Source: Streptomyces europaeiscabiei (GTDB lineage: Bacteria; Actinomycetota; Actinomycetes; Streptomycetales; Streptomycetaceae). From it: 64,000 nt of DNA. The notes beneath the pieces are model-generated. The model did not search any database, had not been told where the DNA came from, and worked only from the letters and a program-made list of their open reading frames with translations. The position numbers and the translations under genes were made by a program. Positions 1 to 8,453 of the stretch are shown here, in pieces (position 1 is the first letter of the stretch; each line of letters begins with the position of its first letter). The DNA is taken from positions 9,490,001 to 9,554,000 of the forward strand of contig NZ_CP107841.1 of NCBI RefSeq assembly GCF_036346855.1, given 5' to 3'.

Positions 1-626
1 GGGCGGCTGCCCACCTGGAGGAGTTCGTCGAGGTAGTCCTCCCGCAGCGCGGTCTTGTCGACCAGCCCGCCCTGCAGGATCCTGCGGACGACGGGCTTGG
101 GCTCCACCCCGGCGACCACCGGGCCCACTCCCGGAGTGAGGACACCGCTGACCACCACACGGGCGAGAAGACTGGAGCGGGCGATCCCGCCGGGGAAGTC
201 GTACGTGTTCACCGCGACGACGCGCCGTACCCGCTCGGGCAGGTCGGCCGCGGCGGTCAGGGCGAGCACCGCCCCCATGGACTCCCCGACCAACGTCACG
301 TCATTCAGGTCGAGTTCGGTCAGCAGCCGCTCTACGCCCGCACGCATCGCGGGCTCGTCGTACGACGCGCCGGGCACGATCTCGGAGTAGCCCATCCCCG
401 GCAGGTCGAGGGCGTACACGGTGTACCGGTCCGCGATCAGCGGGATGAGGCGGCGGAAGTGCTCGGCCTGGGTGCGCACGGTGTGCAGCAGGACCAGCGG
501 AGCGCCGGTGCCCGCCTTGAGGTAGCGCAGCGTTCCCTCGCGGCCGACAGATCCCGCGCGCGGGGCGATGGTGTGGCTGGTGGTCCCCTGAATGTGAATC
601 GTGGAACGTGACTCTGAGCTGGGCAT
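1..626 (-). CDS. alpha/beta hydrolase, C-terminus cut by window edge
   Basis: The frame is open from ATG 624-626 to the left edge, so about 208 residues of the N-terminal part are present and the stop lies outside. Nucleophile elbow GESMG places the catalytic serine near residue 116. The oxyanion region reads LVLLHTVRTQ near residues 44-53, and a DLPGMGYS turn lies near residue 74, both typical of soluble alpha/beta-fold esterases and C-C hydrolases. A GGGGAG ribosome site precedes the ATG. The catalytic His lies beyond the edge and the substrate cannot be told. Two TetR-type palindromes about 100-140 bp upstream suggest repression by a TetR-family protein. Confidence 0.85.
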   Translation of the reverse strand, partial: MPSSESRSTIHIQGTTSHTIAPRAGSVGREGTLRYLKAGTGAPLVLLHTVRTQAEHFRRLIPLIADRYTVYALDLPGMGYSEIVPGASYDEPAMRAGVERLLTELDLNDVTLVGESMGAVLALTAAADLPERVRRVVAVNTYDFPGGIARSSLLARVVVSGVLTPGVGPVVAGVEPKPVVRRILQGGLVDKTALREDYLDELLQVGSR

Positions 627-724
627 CTCGCTGGCTCCCCTTTGTGTGCACTGCGGCGGACGGTGATTCGGACAGGGCCCGCCCGAAGGGGGCGTGACCA
701 CGGACCAGCCCTTGGATTCATTGA

Positions 725-763
725 GAAACCGACCGGTTTCCATCATCGTAAACCGATCGGTTT
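725..763. promoter_or_regulatory. tandem TetR-type operators between divergent genes
   Basis: Two palindromes stand side by side. GAAACCG-AC-CGGTTTC (725-740) has perfect 7-bp arms, and AAACCG-AT-CGGTTT (750-763) has perfect 6-bp arms. Their centres are about 24 bp apart, a little over two helical turns. They lie between the minus-strand hydrolase (start 626) and the plus-strand gene at 844. Their form fits TetR-family operators; no adjacent tetR is visible, so the cognate regulator may be off the left edge or is the TetR at 6546. Confidence 0.7.
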
Positions 764-843
764 CCGAGCGCAAGGCTGAGGTTTCTTGACCGAAAGAATG
801 ATGACAAGGCCGGACATGAGATGGGTGAAGGAAGGAGCAACCG

Positions 844-1452
844 GTGAACGACGAAGAACTGCTGGCCCGGATGAGGGCCATCGACCCGGCGCGGACCTCT
901 GATGCTCCCCAGCCCGACATCAACCGTCTCCTGGAGGCCACCATGACCGCCGACACCACAGTCCGCGCCTCCCCCCGCACGTCGGACCGCCCCCGCCGCC
1001 CCCTGCTGCTGGCCGCAGCAGCCGCCGCTGTGCTCACGGTGGGAGCCGGCATCACCTGGGGAGTCACGGCGACCCGCGGCACTCCTCCGGCCGCGGCCGC
1101 CCCGCTGGTCCTGACCGTTCAGCAGGACACAGGTGGCGGCCCGGCCACAGCGTGCGCCGAGCTCGACGTCACCACCCTGCGCCAGTACACGACCGCCTTC
1201 GAGGGCACCGCGACCTCCATCGACGGCGACCGGATCACTCTCCGAGTGGACCACTGGTACCGCGGCGAAGACGCCTCCACCGTCCGGCTCGACAACACCC
1301 ACGAGGGACAACCGGAGTCATACGGCCAGGAGTTCGTTGTCGGCCAGACCTACCTCGTCTACGCCAAGGACGGCAAGGTCCCGGTGTGCTACGGCGATGC
1401 CGAGGCCACCCCGAAGCTGCGGAGCCTCTACGACCGGGCGTTCGGGCAGTGA
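844..1452 (+). CDS. membrane-anchored protein with extracytoplasmic domain, unknown function
   Basis: A 202-residue protein. The GTG start at 844 is chosen because a GAAGGAG ribosome site lies just upstream. Residues 1-50 are charged and cytoplasmic-looking, residues about 53-76 form one Ala/Leu/Val-rich transmembrane helix, and the rest would lie outside the membrane. The outer domain has two cysteines (about 104 and 182) that could form a disulfide, and a beta-rich pattern (ITLRVDHWY, FVVGQTYLVYA). This is reminiscent of the small OB-fold domains in actinobacterial membrane proteins encoded near sigma factors, but no sigma factor gene is present here. I do not recognise a specific family. 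Confidence 0.7.
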   Translation: MNDEELLARMRAIDPARTSDAPQPDINRLLEATMTADTTVRASPRTSDRPRRPLLLAAAAAAVLTVGAGITWGVTATRGTPPAAAAPLVLTVQQDTGGGPATACAELDVTTLRQYTTAFEGTATSIDGDRITLRVDHWYRGEDASTVRLDNTHEGQPESYGQEFVVGQTYLVYAKDGKVPVCYGDAEATPKLRSLYDRAFGQ

Positions 1453-1664
1453 GCGCACAAGCTCGGCGGCTGTTCCGCCTCGCAAGGTCTGCCGTTGCCT
1501 CGTGGCGAGGTTCAGCGGGAGCCGGTCGGTAAACGCGTCACCGCTCGCATCGCCCTGCCCGACGACCCGGGCGGGGACGCCACCGGACGCCGCCCCCGGT
1601 AGCAGCCGGCGCTCGCCCTCGGCCCCCGCCTTCGCTGACGGCCTGACGAGAAGCGGCGCGCTAC

Positions 1665-1905
1665 AGGGGGCGATGTCGGTGGGAGAGAGGTCGGGGCGGT
1701 GCGGTGCCTGCGTGCGGGGTGGCGCCACCGGCCGGAGGCGTCGCGGGCGACGTCGACGCCGACTTCCCCCGCCAGTTCGGGTTCCACCAGTGTGACGTTC
1801 AGCGTCTCCCGGCTGCCCCACCCGGCGGAGAACGGCCAGCCTGTCCACGGATGACCGCGCCGCCCAGCAGCGAGCAGGCCGGCGACCGCAGGAAAGTCGG
1901 CTTCT
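1665..1905 (-). pseudogene. relic of ATP-dependent DNA ligase C-terminus
   Basis: Reading leftward, the minus strand encodes HPWTGWPFSAGWGS, then LVEPELAGEVGVDVARD and SGRWRHPAR. This is the recognisable C-terminal signature of Streptomyces ATP-dependent DNA ligases. Near 1701 the frame is lost, and the expected continuation (HRPDLSPTDIAP) appears in another frame. Only about the last 75 residues survive, with no start and no catalytic lysine domain. It is therefore a truncated and frameshifted remnant. The flanking bases (1453-1664 and 1906-2049) hold nothing I can identify. Confidence 0.75.
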
Positions 1906-2049
1906 CGGTTCCTCGCTCGGTCCAGGGACGGCGTAGAGGCCGAGCCGGCCCGCCTCGGCGAAAGTTCGGCCTGAGGCGGCCGCGGTCGATCCGGCCGCGT
2001 CGCGCGACTGTATGGATCTCTGCGCGTGCCGGGACCGACGGGCTACGCC

Positions 2050-3267
2050 CTAGGCGAGCCGCTCGATCAGCATGGCCATGCCCTGCCCGCCGCCGACGCA
2101 CATCGTCTCCAGGCCGATCTGCTTGTCATGGGCCTGAAGGTTGTTGATGAGCGATCCGGTGATCCGCGCTCCGGTCATCCCATAGGGGTGGCCCAACGCG
2201 ATGGCCCCACCCGAAACGTTGAGTTTGTCCTCGTCGATCTGCAACACCCGTGCAGAGCCGAGCACCTGCACGGCGAATGCTTCGTTGATCTCGACGAGAT
2301 CGACGTCGCTCATGGTCAGGCCTGCGTGGTCGAGTGCCTGACGGGTGGCCTCGATGGGGCCGAGGCCCATGATCTCCGGCGAGAGAGCGGTCACGCCGGT
2401 GGAGATGATGCGGGCCAGCGGCTGCAGGCCGAGTTCACGCGCCCGGACATCGGACATGATGACGAGGGCCGCCGCTCCGTCGTTGAGCGGGCACGAGTTG
2501 CCGGCGGTGACGGAGCCCTTCTCGCGGAAGACCGGCTTGAGCGCGGAGACCGCATCGAGCGTAGTCCCGGGCCGCGGGCAGTCGTCCGCGGTCACGATCG
2601 AGCCGTCGGGCAGGGTGATCGGGGTGATCTCCTTGCGGAAGTGGCCGCGCGCGACGGCCTCCTCGGCTCGGTGCTGCGAACGAACCGCCCACCGGTCCTG
2701 CTCTTCGCGACCGATGCCCGTGAGGGAGGCGACGTTCTCCGCGGTTTCACCCATGCTGATGTACACGTCGGGCACCAGTGCCGACTCACGAGGGTCGGTC
2801 CAGGCCTCGTGGCTCGCCTGCCTGGCGGCCGAGCGTGCCTGAGCGACGCCGAACGCGGGATTCTGCGTGTCCGGCCAGGAGTCCGAGTTGCCGTTGACAT
2901 ACCGGGACACGGCCTCCGTGCCCGCCGAGATGTAGGCCGAACCTTCGCCTGCCTTGATCGCGTGGAAGGCCATCCGCGTCGTCTGCAGCGACGATGAGCA
3001 GTAGCGGGTCACCGTGGTGCCCGGCAGGTTGTCGTAGCCCAGTTGGACCGCGACGTTGCGCGCCAGGTTGAAGCCTTGTTCGCCACCGGGAAGACCGCAG
3101 CCGAGGATCAGGTCTCCGATCTCGTCGGGGTCGAGTCCCGGGACCTTGGCGAGCGCCGCAGCGATCACCTGGGTGGCGAGATCGTCGCTGCGCATCTCCT
3201 TCAGCGACCCCTTGAACGCCCGACCGATCGGCGAGCGGGCGTAGGACACAATCACGGCTTCGGGCAT
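2050..3267 (-). CDS. acetyl-CoA acetyltransferase / 3-ketoacyl-CoA thiolase
   Basis: A 405-residue thiolase, normal length for the family. The catalytic nucleophile is Cys90 in RYCSSS. The second active-site His is in GHPYGMTGAR (about residue 360) and the C-terminal acid/base Cys in MCVGGGQG (about residue 390). NEAFA is also intact. The start at 3267 (MPEAVIV) is preferred over a longer frame from 3324, because family members begin at this point. It would cleave or form 3-ketoacyl-CoA in beta-oxidation. It is transcribed away from the acyl-CoA dehydrogenase operon at 3835, across a 567-bp shared upstream region. Confidence 0.93.
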   Translation of the reverse strand: MPEAVIVSYARSPIGRAFKGSLKEMRSDDLATQVIAAALAKVPGLDPDEIGDLILGCGLPGGEQGFNLARNVAVQLGYDNLPGTTVTRYCSSSLQTTRMAFHAIKAGEGSAYISAGTEAVSRYVNGNSDSWPDTQNPAFGVAQARSAARQASHEAWTDPRESALVPDVYISMGETAENVASLTGIGREEQDRWAVRSQHRAEEAVARGHFRKEITPITLPDGSIVTADDCPRPGTTLDAVSALKPVFREKGSVTAGNSCPLNDGAAALVIMSDVRARELGLQPLARIISTGVTALSPEIMGLGPIEATRQALDHAGLTMSDVDLVEINEAFAVQVLGSARVLQIDEDKLNVSGGAIALGHPYGMTGARITGSLINNLQAHDKQIGLETMCVGGGQGMAMLIERLA

Positions 3268-3718
3268 CTGAGTGCTCTTCTCGGAGATCTGGCGGTGGGT
3301 GCTGTCCGGGCGAGCGGCTCTCAAGCTCCGGCAGAACAGGGACTACATCAGCAAGGTAGCCACCCGGAACAGGTACGCCATAGGACGATCGCGCCTCGCC
3401 GTGGTACGTCCGCGCCAGACGACTCCTGCCCGTTTCGTCTTGGTTCGGGTACCTCGGTGAGCGCCTCGCCCGGCCCGCCGTCCTCCCGCATGCCTTCGGC
3501 GACCGAGGCAATCGCATACAGACGTTCGGCGGCACTGCGGAGCGAGCACGCCACCGATCCGCGCCTGCCTGCGGGCATGGCACCCCATCACACCGCTCGA
3601 CCAGGCCCGTCAACACGGTTGATGTGTGGGCAGTTGATGGGGAACCGCCGGCGGAACCCACTGCGTGCGATGGAGGACCCCCGTGGCGTACGTCATGTCC
3701 GCCTGCCTCGCAGACGGG

Positions 3719-3780
3719 GTTGACGGAATCGACTCGCCTAAGAAAACTAAGCACTCGCATAGTTACTATGCACTCGCTTA
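3719..3780 (+). promoter_or_regulatory. candidate promoter and 33-bp palindromic operator for the acyl-CoA operon
   Basis: A TTGACG box (3719-3724) is followed 17 bp later by AAAACT (3742-3747), a possible -35/-10 pair. Immediately downstream, 3748-3780 forms a palindrome with outer arms TAAGC/GCTTA and inner arms GCATAGT-T-ACTATGC. It is AT-rich against a GC-rich background. A repressor bound there would block a start near 3755. The remaining upstream bases 3268-3718 hold no supported gene. Confidence 0.65.
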
Positions 3781-3801
3781 CTTCCTGCTTCCTGCTTCCT
3801 G
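3781..3801 (+). repeat. three tandem copies of CTTCCTG in the leader
   Basis: The 7-bp unit CTTCCTG occurs three times in a row, followed by a diverged CTTCCTA. It lies between the palindromic operator and the ribosome site of the acyl-CoA dehydrogenase gene. It may have arisen by slippage. Whether it matters for the leader RNA is unknown. Confidence 0.8.
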
Positions 3802-3834
3802 CTTCCTATTTCCGTCGAGCGACGAGGAGCTCCT

Positions 3835-4980
3835 GTGCGCCGTACTGTCTTCGATGCCGACCACGAGGCCTTCCGGACCTCCGTCCGGGCATTCGTGGAG
3901 CGCGAGCTGCGACCGCGCCAGGAGGAGTTCATCCAGCAGCGTGCGATCGACCGCGACGCGTGGAAGGCCGCCGGGCGGCAAGGACTGCTCGGGCTGCTGA
4001 TACCGGAGCAGTACGGCGGCAGCGAGGCGGGCGACTATCGCTTCACCGCGGTTCTGCACGAGGAATTCGCCAGGCTGTCGGTGGCGTTCGCCTCCTCGTT
4101 CACCATCCACTGCGAGGTCGTCGCCCCCTACCTGGTCGAGCTGACCACCGAGGAGCAGCGTGAGCGCTGGCTGCCGCGGTTCTGCGCGGGTGAACTGGTC
4201 ACCGCGATCGGTATGACCGAGCCCTCGGCAGGTTCCGATCTTGCGGCCCTGCGGACCACGGCCGTGCGCGACGGCGAGAACTGGACCCTCAACGGCTCCA
4301 AGACCTTCATCACCAACGGCTTCGGCGCCGACCTTGTGGTCGTCGCAGCTCGCACCAGCCCGGAGAAGGGCGCCAAGGGCATCACGCTGTTCGCCGTGGA
4401 GACGGACATGCCCGGTTTCGAGCGCGGGCGCAAGCTGGACAAGGTCGGCCAGCACGAGGCCGACACCGCCGAGCTGTTCTTCCACGACGTGCGCGTCCCG
4501 GGCGCCAACGTCATCGGCGAAGTCGACCGCGGCTTCATCCACATGATGGAGCGGCTCCCGCAGGAGCGGATCGGTGCCGCCGTGCTCAACCTGGCCCACG
4601 CCGCGCAGATCCTGGACGAGACGCTGGAGTATGCGAAGGAGCGGAAGGCCTTCGGCCAGTCCGTCGGCTCCTTCCAGTACAACAAGTTCCGGCTGGCCGA
4701 GATGGTCACCCAGATCGAGGTGACCCAGGCCTTCGTCGACCAGTGCGTCGCGGCCCACGTCACGGGCCGGCTCTCGGCGGTGGACGCGGCCAAGGCCAAG
4801 TGGTGGACCGCCCAGGTGCAGAACGAGGTCCTCGACGCCTGCGTCCAACTGCACGGCGGGTACGGCTACATGAACGAATACCGGGTCGCTCGAGCCTGGC
4901 AGGACGCCCGCGTCACCAAGATCTGGGCCGGCTCGAACGAAATCATGAAGGAACTCATCGGCCGCGACCTCGGCCTGTAA
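3835..4980 (+). CDS. acyl-CoA dehydrogenase, long-chain (LCAD) type
   Basis: A 381-residue FAD enzyme, full length, starting at GTG 3835 behind GAGGAG. It contains the FAD-binding stretch MTEPSAGSDL (about 127-136) and the C-terminal RKAFG and HGGYGYMNE motifs. LPQERIG puts a Glu at 244, the position of the catalytic base in long-chain acyl-CoA dehydrogenases and isovaleryl-CoA dehydrogenase, and the KIWAGSNEIMKELI ending also matches the LCAD group. It would introduce the alpha,beta double bond in an acyl-CoA. It is first in a plus-strand operon with two SDRs and a TetR regulator. Confidence 0.92.
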   Translation: MRRTVFDADHEAFRTSVRAFVERELRPRQEEFIQQRAIDRDAWKAAGRQGLLGLLIPEQYGGSEAGDYRFTAVLHEEFARLSVAFASSFTIHCEVVAPYLVELTTEEQRERWLPRFCAGELVTAIGMTEPSAGSDLAALRTTAVRDGENWTLNGSKTFITNGFGADLVVVAARTSPEKGAKGITLFAVETDMPGFERGRKLDKVGQHEADTAELFFHDVRVPGANVIGEVDRGFIHMMERLPQERIGAAVLNLAHAAQILDETLEYAKERKAFGQSVGSFQYNKFRLAEMVTQIEVTQAFVDQCVAAHVTGRLSAVDAAKAKWWTAQVQNEVLDACVQLHGGYGYMNEYRVARAWQDARVTKIWAGSNEIMKELIGRDLGL

Positions 4981-5018
4981 GGCCCATGGACACCTCGTCT
5001 TCCGGATTGGAGCGCCCG

Positions 5019-5756
5019 ATGGGCAACCTCACCTTCGACTTCACCGGCCGCACCGTGATCATCACCGGCGCAGCCCGCGGCATCGGCCTCGAACTCGGTC
5101 GCCACCTGCGCACTTCGGGCGCGGACGTGGTCCTGGTCGACCGAGACGGGGACGAACTCCGCGCGGTGGCGAAGGAGTTGGACGCTCTGTGGGTGGCCGC
5201 GGACGTCACCTCCAGCACTGAAGCGGAGCGTGTCGTCGCCACCGCGCTGGCCGAGACCGGCCGCGTCGACGTCCTGATCAACAACGCCGGGATCCTGCGC
5301 GACGGCGTCCTGTGGAAGCTCACCGACGACGACTGGGACGCCGTCCTGGCCGTCCACGCGGGCGGCACCTTCCGGTTCACCCGGGCGTGCGTCCCCCACT
5401 TCCGTGCACAGGGCTATGGCCGGGTCGTCAACGTCACCTCCTACTCCGGCCTGCACGGCAACATCGGCCAGTCCAACTACGCCACCGCCAAAGCCGGGAT
5501 CATCGGCTTCACCCGCACCGCCGCCAAAGAGCTCGCCCGCTTCGGCGTCACCGTGAACGCCATCTCCCCCAACGCGGAGACCCGCATGGTCTCTTCCGTC
5601 CCCGCCGAGAAGCGCGCCGAGCTGACTGCCGGCATCCCGATGGGCCGCTTCGGCGACCCGAGCGAGATGTGCGCGGCTGTCGCCTTCCTTGCCTCCGAGG
5701 AGGCCGGCTACATCACCGGTGCCGTGCTGCCCGTCGACGGCGGCCTGTCCATCTGA
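5019..5756 (+). CDS. SDR-family 3-hydroxyacyl dehydrogenase/ketoreductase
   Basis: A 245-residue classical short-chain dehydrogenase. It has the Rossmann motif TGAARGIG (about 16-23), NNAG (88-91), Ser near 141-143, and Tyr154 and Lys158 in YATAK, so all catalytic residues are present. ATG 5019 is preferred over an in-frame ATG at 4986 because GGAG lies about 8 bp upstream of it. It closely follows the acyl-CoA dehydrogenase stop, as expected for co-transcription. A likely role is the 3-hydroxyacyl-CoA/3-ketoacyl-CoA step next to the dehydrogenase; the substrate is not determined. Confidence 0.9.
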   Translation: MGNLTFDFTGRTVIITGAARGIGLELGRHLRTSGADVVLVDRDGDELRAVAKELDALWVAADVTSSTEAERVVATALAETGRVDVLINNAGILRDGVLWKLTDDDWDAVLAVHAGGTFRFTRACVPHFRAQGYGRVVNVTSYSGLHGNIGQSNYATAKAGIIGFTRTAAKELARFGVTVNAISPNAETRMVSSVPAEKRAELTAGIPMGRFGDPSEMCAAVAFLASEEAGYITGAVLPVDGGLSI

Positions 5757-5772
5757 CCTCTCTGGAGCCCCT

Positions 5773-6531
5773 GTGAACATCCTCGACCGTTTCCGTCTCG
5801 ACGACCGCGTCGCCATCGTCACCGGCGCTTCCTCCGGTCTTGGCGTCGCCTTCGCCCAGGCCCTCGCCGAAGCCGGGGCCGACGTCGTCCTGGCCGCCCG
5901 ACGCACCGACCGGCTCGCCGACACCGCCCGCCTCGTCGAGGCCGCGGGCCGCCGCGCCCTGTGCGTCAAGGCCGACGTCGCCTCGCCCGACGACTGTCAC
6001 GCGGTCGCGGCGGCCGCCGCGGACTTCGGCCACGTCGGCGTCCTGGTCAACAACGCCGGCGTGGCCGATGCGGTCCCTGCCAGCCGGGAGACACCGGAGC
6101 ACTTCCGGCGCATCATCGACACCAACCTCATGGGTGCCTACTGGATGGCCCGGGCGGCAGCCCAGGTGATGACCGGCGGCGGCTCCATCGTCAACATCGC
6201 CAGCGTCCTCGGCCTGGTCAACACCGGCCTGCCGCAGGCCGGCTACTCCTCCTCCAAGGCGGGCCTGCTCGGTCTCACCCGCGACCTGGCCGCCCAGTGG
6301 AGCCACCGCAAGAACATCCGTGTCAACGCCCTCGCCCCCGGCTACTTCGCCTCCGAAATGACCGCCCGTCAGGACGCCGACAACATCGACGACATCGTCC
6401 GCCGCATCCCGCTTCCCCGCACCGGCGAACCCGAGGAACTCGCCGCCGCCGTGGTCTTCCTCGCCTCCGACGCCTCCAGCTACGTCACCGGCACCACCCT
6501 CACCGTCGACGGCGGCCTCACCATCAGCTGA
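5773..6531 (+). CDS. second SDR-family oxidoreductase of the operon
   Basis: A 252-residue SDR starting at GTG 5773 behind GGAG, 16 bp after the previous stop. It shows TGASSGLG (17-24), NNAG (93-96), Ser144, Tyr158 and Lys162 in YSSSK, and a C-terminal GTTLTVDGGLT ending. It belongs to the classical 3-oxoacyl reductase-like group and differs enough from its neighbour to be a distinct enzyme rather than a recent copy. With the acyl-CoA dehydrogenase and thiolase nearby it could complete a beta-oxidation-like sequence on an unusual acyl chain; that is inference. Confidence 0.9.
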   Translation: MNILDRFRLDDRVAIVTGASSGLGVAFAQALAEAGADVVLAARRTDRLADTARLVEAAGRRALCVKADVASPDDCHAVAAAAADFGHVGVLVNNAGVADAVPASRETPEHFRRIIDTNLMGAYWMARAAAQVMTGGGSIVNIASVLGLVNTGLPQAGYSSSKAGLLGLTRDLAAQWSHRKNIRVNALAPGYFASEMTARQDADNIDDIVRRIPLPRTGEPEELAAAVVFLASDASSYVTGTTLTVDGGLTIS

Positions 6532-6545
6532 GTGGACCGACAGAC

Positions 6546-7193
6546 GTGATCCGCAAGAATGGGCGCGTGACAACCAGCGCAACCGACGACCTGTGGGGCG
6601 AGGCCGGCCCCGGCTCCCGGCGCATCCTGGAGGCGGCACTCACGGCCTTCGCCGCCCGCGGCTACCACGGAGCCTCCACCCGAGACATCGCCGCCGCCGC
6701 CGGGATGAGCCCGTCGGCCGTCTACGCACACCACCGCACGAAAGAAGACCTCCTCTACGCGATCAGCCTCGCCGGCCACCGCAGCGCACTGGCCGCAGTG
6801 GAACGCGCCCTGGGGGAGGAGGTGACGGCGGTCGGACGGCTACGGGCGCTGGTTCACGACTACACCGCCTGGCACGCCCGCCACCACCAGCTGGCCCGCG
6901 TCGTCCAGTACGAGCTCGGCGCACTCGCGCCGGACCACCGTGCTGAGATCCTCCGGCTCCGCCGCCGCACCGAGGAAGTGGTGCTCGACGAGATCGCGGC
7001 CGGCATCGCGTCAGGGGCGTTCCGCACCGAGGATCCGGGCGGTGTCGCGCTGGCGGTACTCTCCCTCGGCGTCGACGTCAGCCGGTGGTACGCCCCCGGC
7101 GGCCACCACACTCCCGTCAGCCTCGGCCGCCGCTACGCGACGCTGGTGCTGGCCATGCTGGGCACCGACCACCGGTCCGCGACCGCAGGTTGA
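6546..7193 (+). CDS. TetR-family transcriptional regulator (KstR2-like C-terminal domain)
   Basis: A protein of about 215 residues. The N-terminal helix-turn-helix reads STRDIAAAAGMSPSAVYAHHRTKEDLLYAI. The C-terminal part (ARVVQYELGALAPDHR, then RRRTEEVV) resembles the ligand domain of the KstR2-like group, which often senses acyl-CoAs. Two GTG starts are possible, 6546 and 6567; neither has a strong ribosome site. It closes the acyl-CoA operon, which favours autoregulated control, plausibly through the palindrome at 3748-3780. Confidence 0.9.
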   Translation: MIRKNGRVTTSATDDLWGEAGPGSRRILEAALTAFAARGYHGASTRDIAAAAGMSPSAVYAHHRTKEDLLYAISLAGHRSALAAVERALGEEVTAVGRLRALVHDYTAWHARHHQLARVVQYELGALAPDHRAEILRLRRRTEEVVLDEIAAGIASGAFRTEDPGGVALAVLSLGVDVSRWYAPGGHHTPVSLGRRYATLVLAMLGTDHRSATAG

Positions 7194-7559
7194 CGAACGA
7201 CGTCGGCTCTCTCCCATCACGGCCACGTCGTGCTTGGGTCAGCCACGGGCGCCCCGGTTTCCGGAGAAGTCGAGCACCCGGATGTCGAGTTGGGGATGGT
7301 CGGCCTGCCAGACCTCCCTGAGTGTGCCTGCCTCGCTCCGGCAGTTCGAACCCACGCCTCCCGGCGGCGCTTGGCGATCCGGTGCGCCATCACCATCGGC
7401 CCCGGATCGGCGCGGGTGACGATCTCGTGCACTGTGCCTACCGGGGCTCGGCCGATCCCCGGTAGGCCGCGACGCCGGACGCCTGCCGTTGGATCGCCGC
7501 TGTCGGGAGACCAGGCGTCCTCAAGGCCAGGCCCTCGATGAAACATCCAGGGCATCGAA

Positions 7560-8100
7560 GCGGCCCGCGTGTTGGGCAACCAGCCACCGCTGAGCGGCTC
7601 GGTAGGGCACCTGCATCGCCGGCGGGGCCGCTGTGAGCGTCACCCCGTCCGGCGGGTAAGCACCCTGCCGCTCGGCCCCCTGCAGGCACGCGCCGCGAAG
7701 AACAGGCCGGCGCCCGTCGCGGCGCCGCCAGGGCGGACGCTGCGCGAAGTCGACCAGGCCCACAAGCTAGGTCCGCTTGCGTCCGACCATGTCGGCGATC
7801 CGACCGCCCGCAGGCAGACTCCCGAACGCGAGCGTGTAAAGCGTGTATGCGGTAATCACTCACTGGCGGCTGTCATCGAACGCCCCCAATCCCCGCTGGC
7901 CGAGGGCAGAGCGATGTCAACGATCGTGGTGTCCAAGGACACCATCGGCCGCGCGAGGGCGATCACGCCCAAGGACACCATCGGTGGCGCGAGGGCGATC
8001 ACGCCCAAGGCCACCACCGATCCGGATCAGAAGACAGCTCGTCCGATCGGGCGTCGGCGGTGGCCGAAGTTCTGCCGGGGGTCTCACCGGCTCGCATGCG
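7560..8100 (-). pseudogene. decayed MFS (DHA2/EmrB-type) drug transporter
   Basis: The minus strand holds broken pieces of a drug/proton antiporter N-terminus in order: VALGVIALA, then MVSLDTTIVDIALP (a hallmark of helix 1 in this family), then VITAYTLYTLAFG and GGRIADMVGRKRT (the helix 2-3 loop signature). A TGA stop replaces the tryptophan expected in QWVITAYTL, a TAG follows GRKRT, and frames shift at the start. Downstream text is barely recognisable. The gene is dead. The rest of the gap (7194-7559 and 8101-8369) holds no gene I can support. Confidence 0.75.
7936..8007. repeat. 36-bp tandem duplication inside the MFS relic
   Basis: Two 36-bp copies (7936-7971 and 7972-8007) begin AAGGACACCATCGG and differ only at two adjacent bases. 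A partial, diverged third copy follows. On the minus strand the duplication repeats 12 residues of helix 1 (LGVIALA..PMVS), which would lengthen that helix. It is consistent with drift after gene inactivation. Confidence 0.85.
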
Positions 8101-8369
8101 CTCAGTCTGGGTGAGCCGGCTTCTGACCGCCTCCTGACCGCCTCCGCGCCATCCCCCGTCGTGGGGCGCCGCGATGGCCAATGTGCGCTGCCAAGATGCA
8201 GGCAGGGTCGTCGGTCGCGCAGGCCGTGGTGAGTTGCGGCGGTCGGACGCGGTGCGGGACATGGAACCGTTCGCCAGATGCTCGCCCCTTGCCCCGCGGT
8301 CGTCCATCGGCAGGAGCATGCCCCTGAAGCGTCACGACGGCCCCTCCGGCCGGCACCTTCGAAGACGAG

Positions 8370-8407
8370 CGGGTGGCGGGAGGGAATCTCGCCCCGTGGG
8401 CCACCCG
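8370..8407 (-). terminator. possible terminator after the acyl-CoA ligase
   Basis: CGGGTGG (8370-8376) pairs perfectly with CCACCCG (8401-8407) around a GC-rich loop, about 47 bp beyond the ligase stop. There is no T tract, as is common in Streptomyces. The pairing is moderate, so the call is tentative. Confidence 0.35.
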
Positions 8408-8453
8408 ACCTTCGAAGACGGCGAGCCCTCGATGACCGAGCATCTGCCGGTGG

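Noticed and set aside
7936..8007. Possible CRISPR-like repeats
   Set aside because: Units are adjacent without spacers and lie inside a transporter relic.
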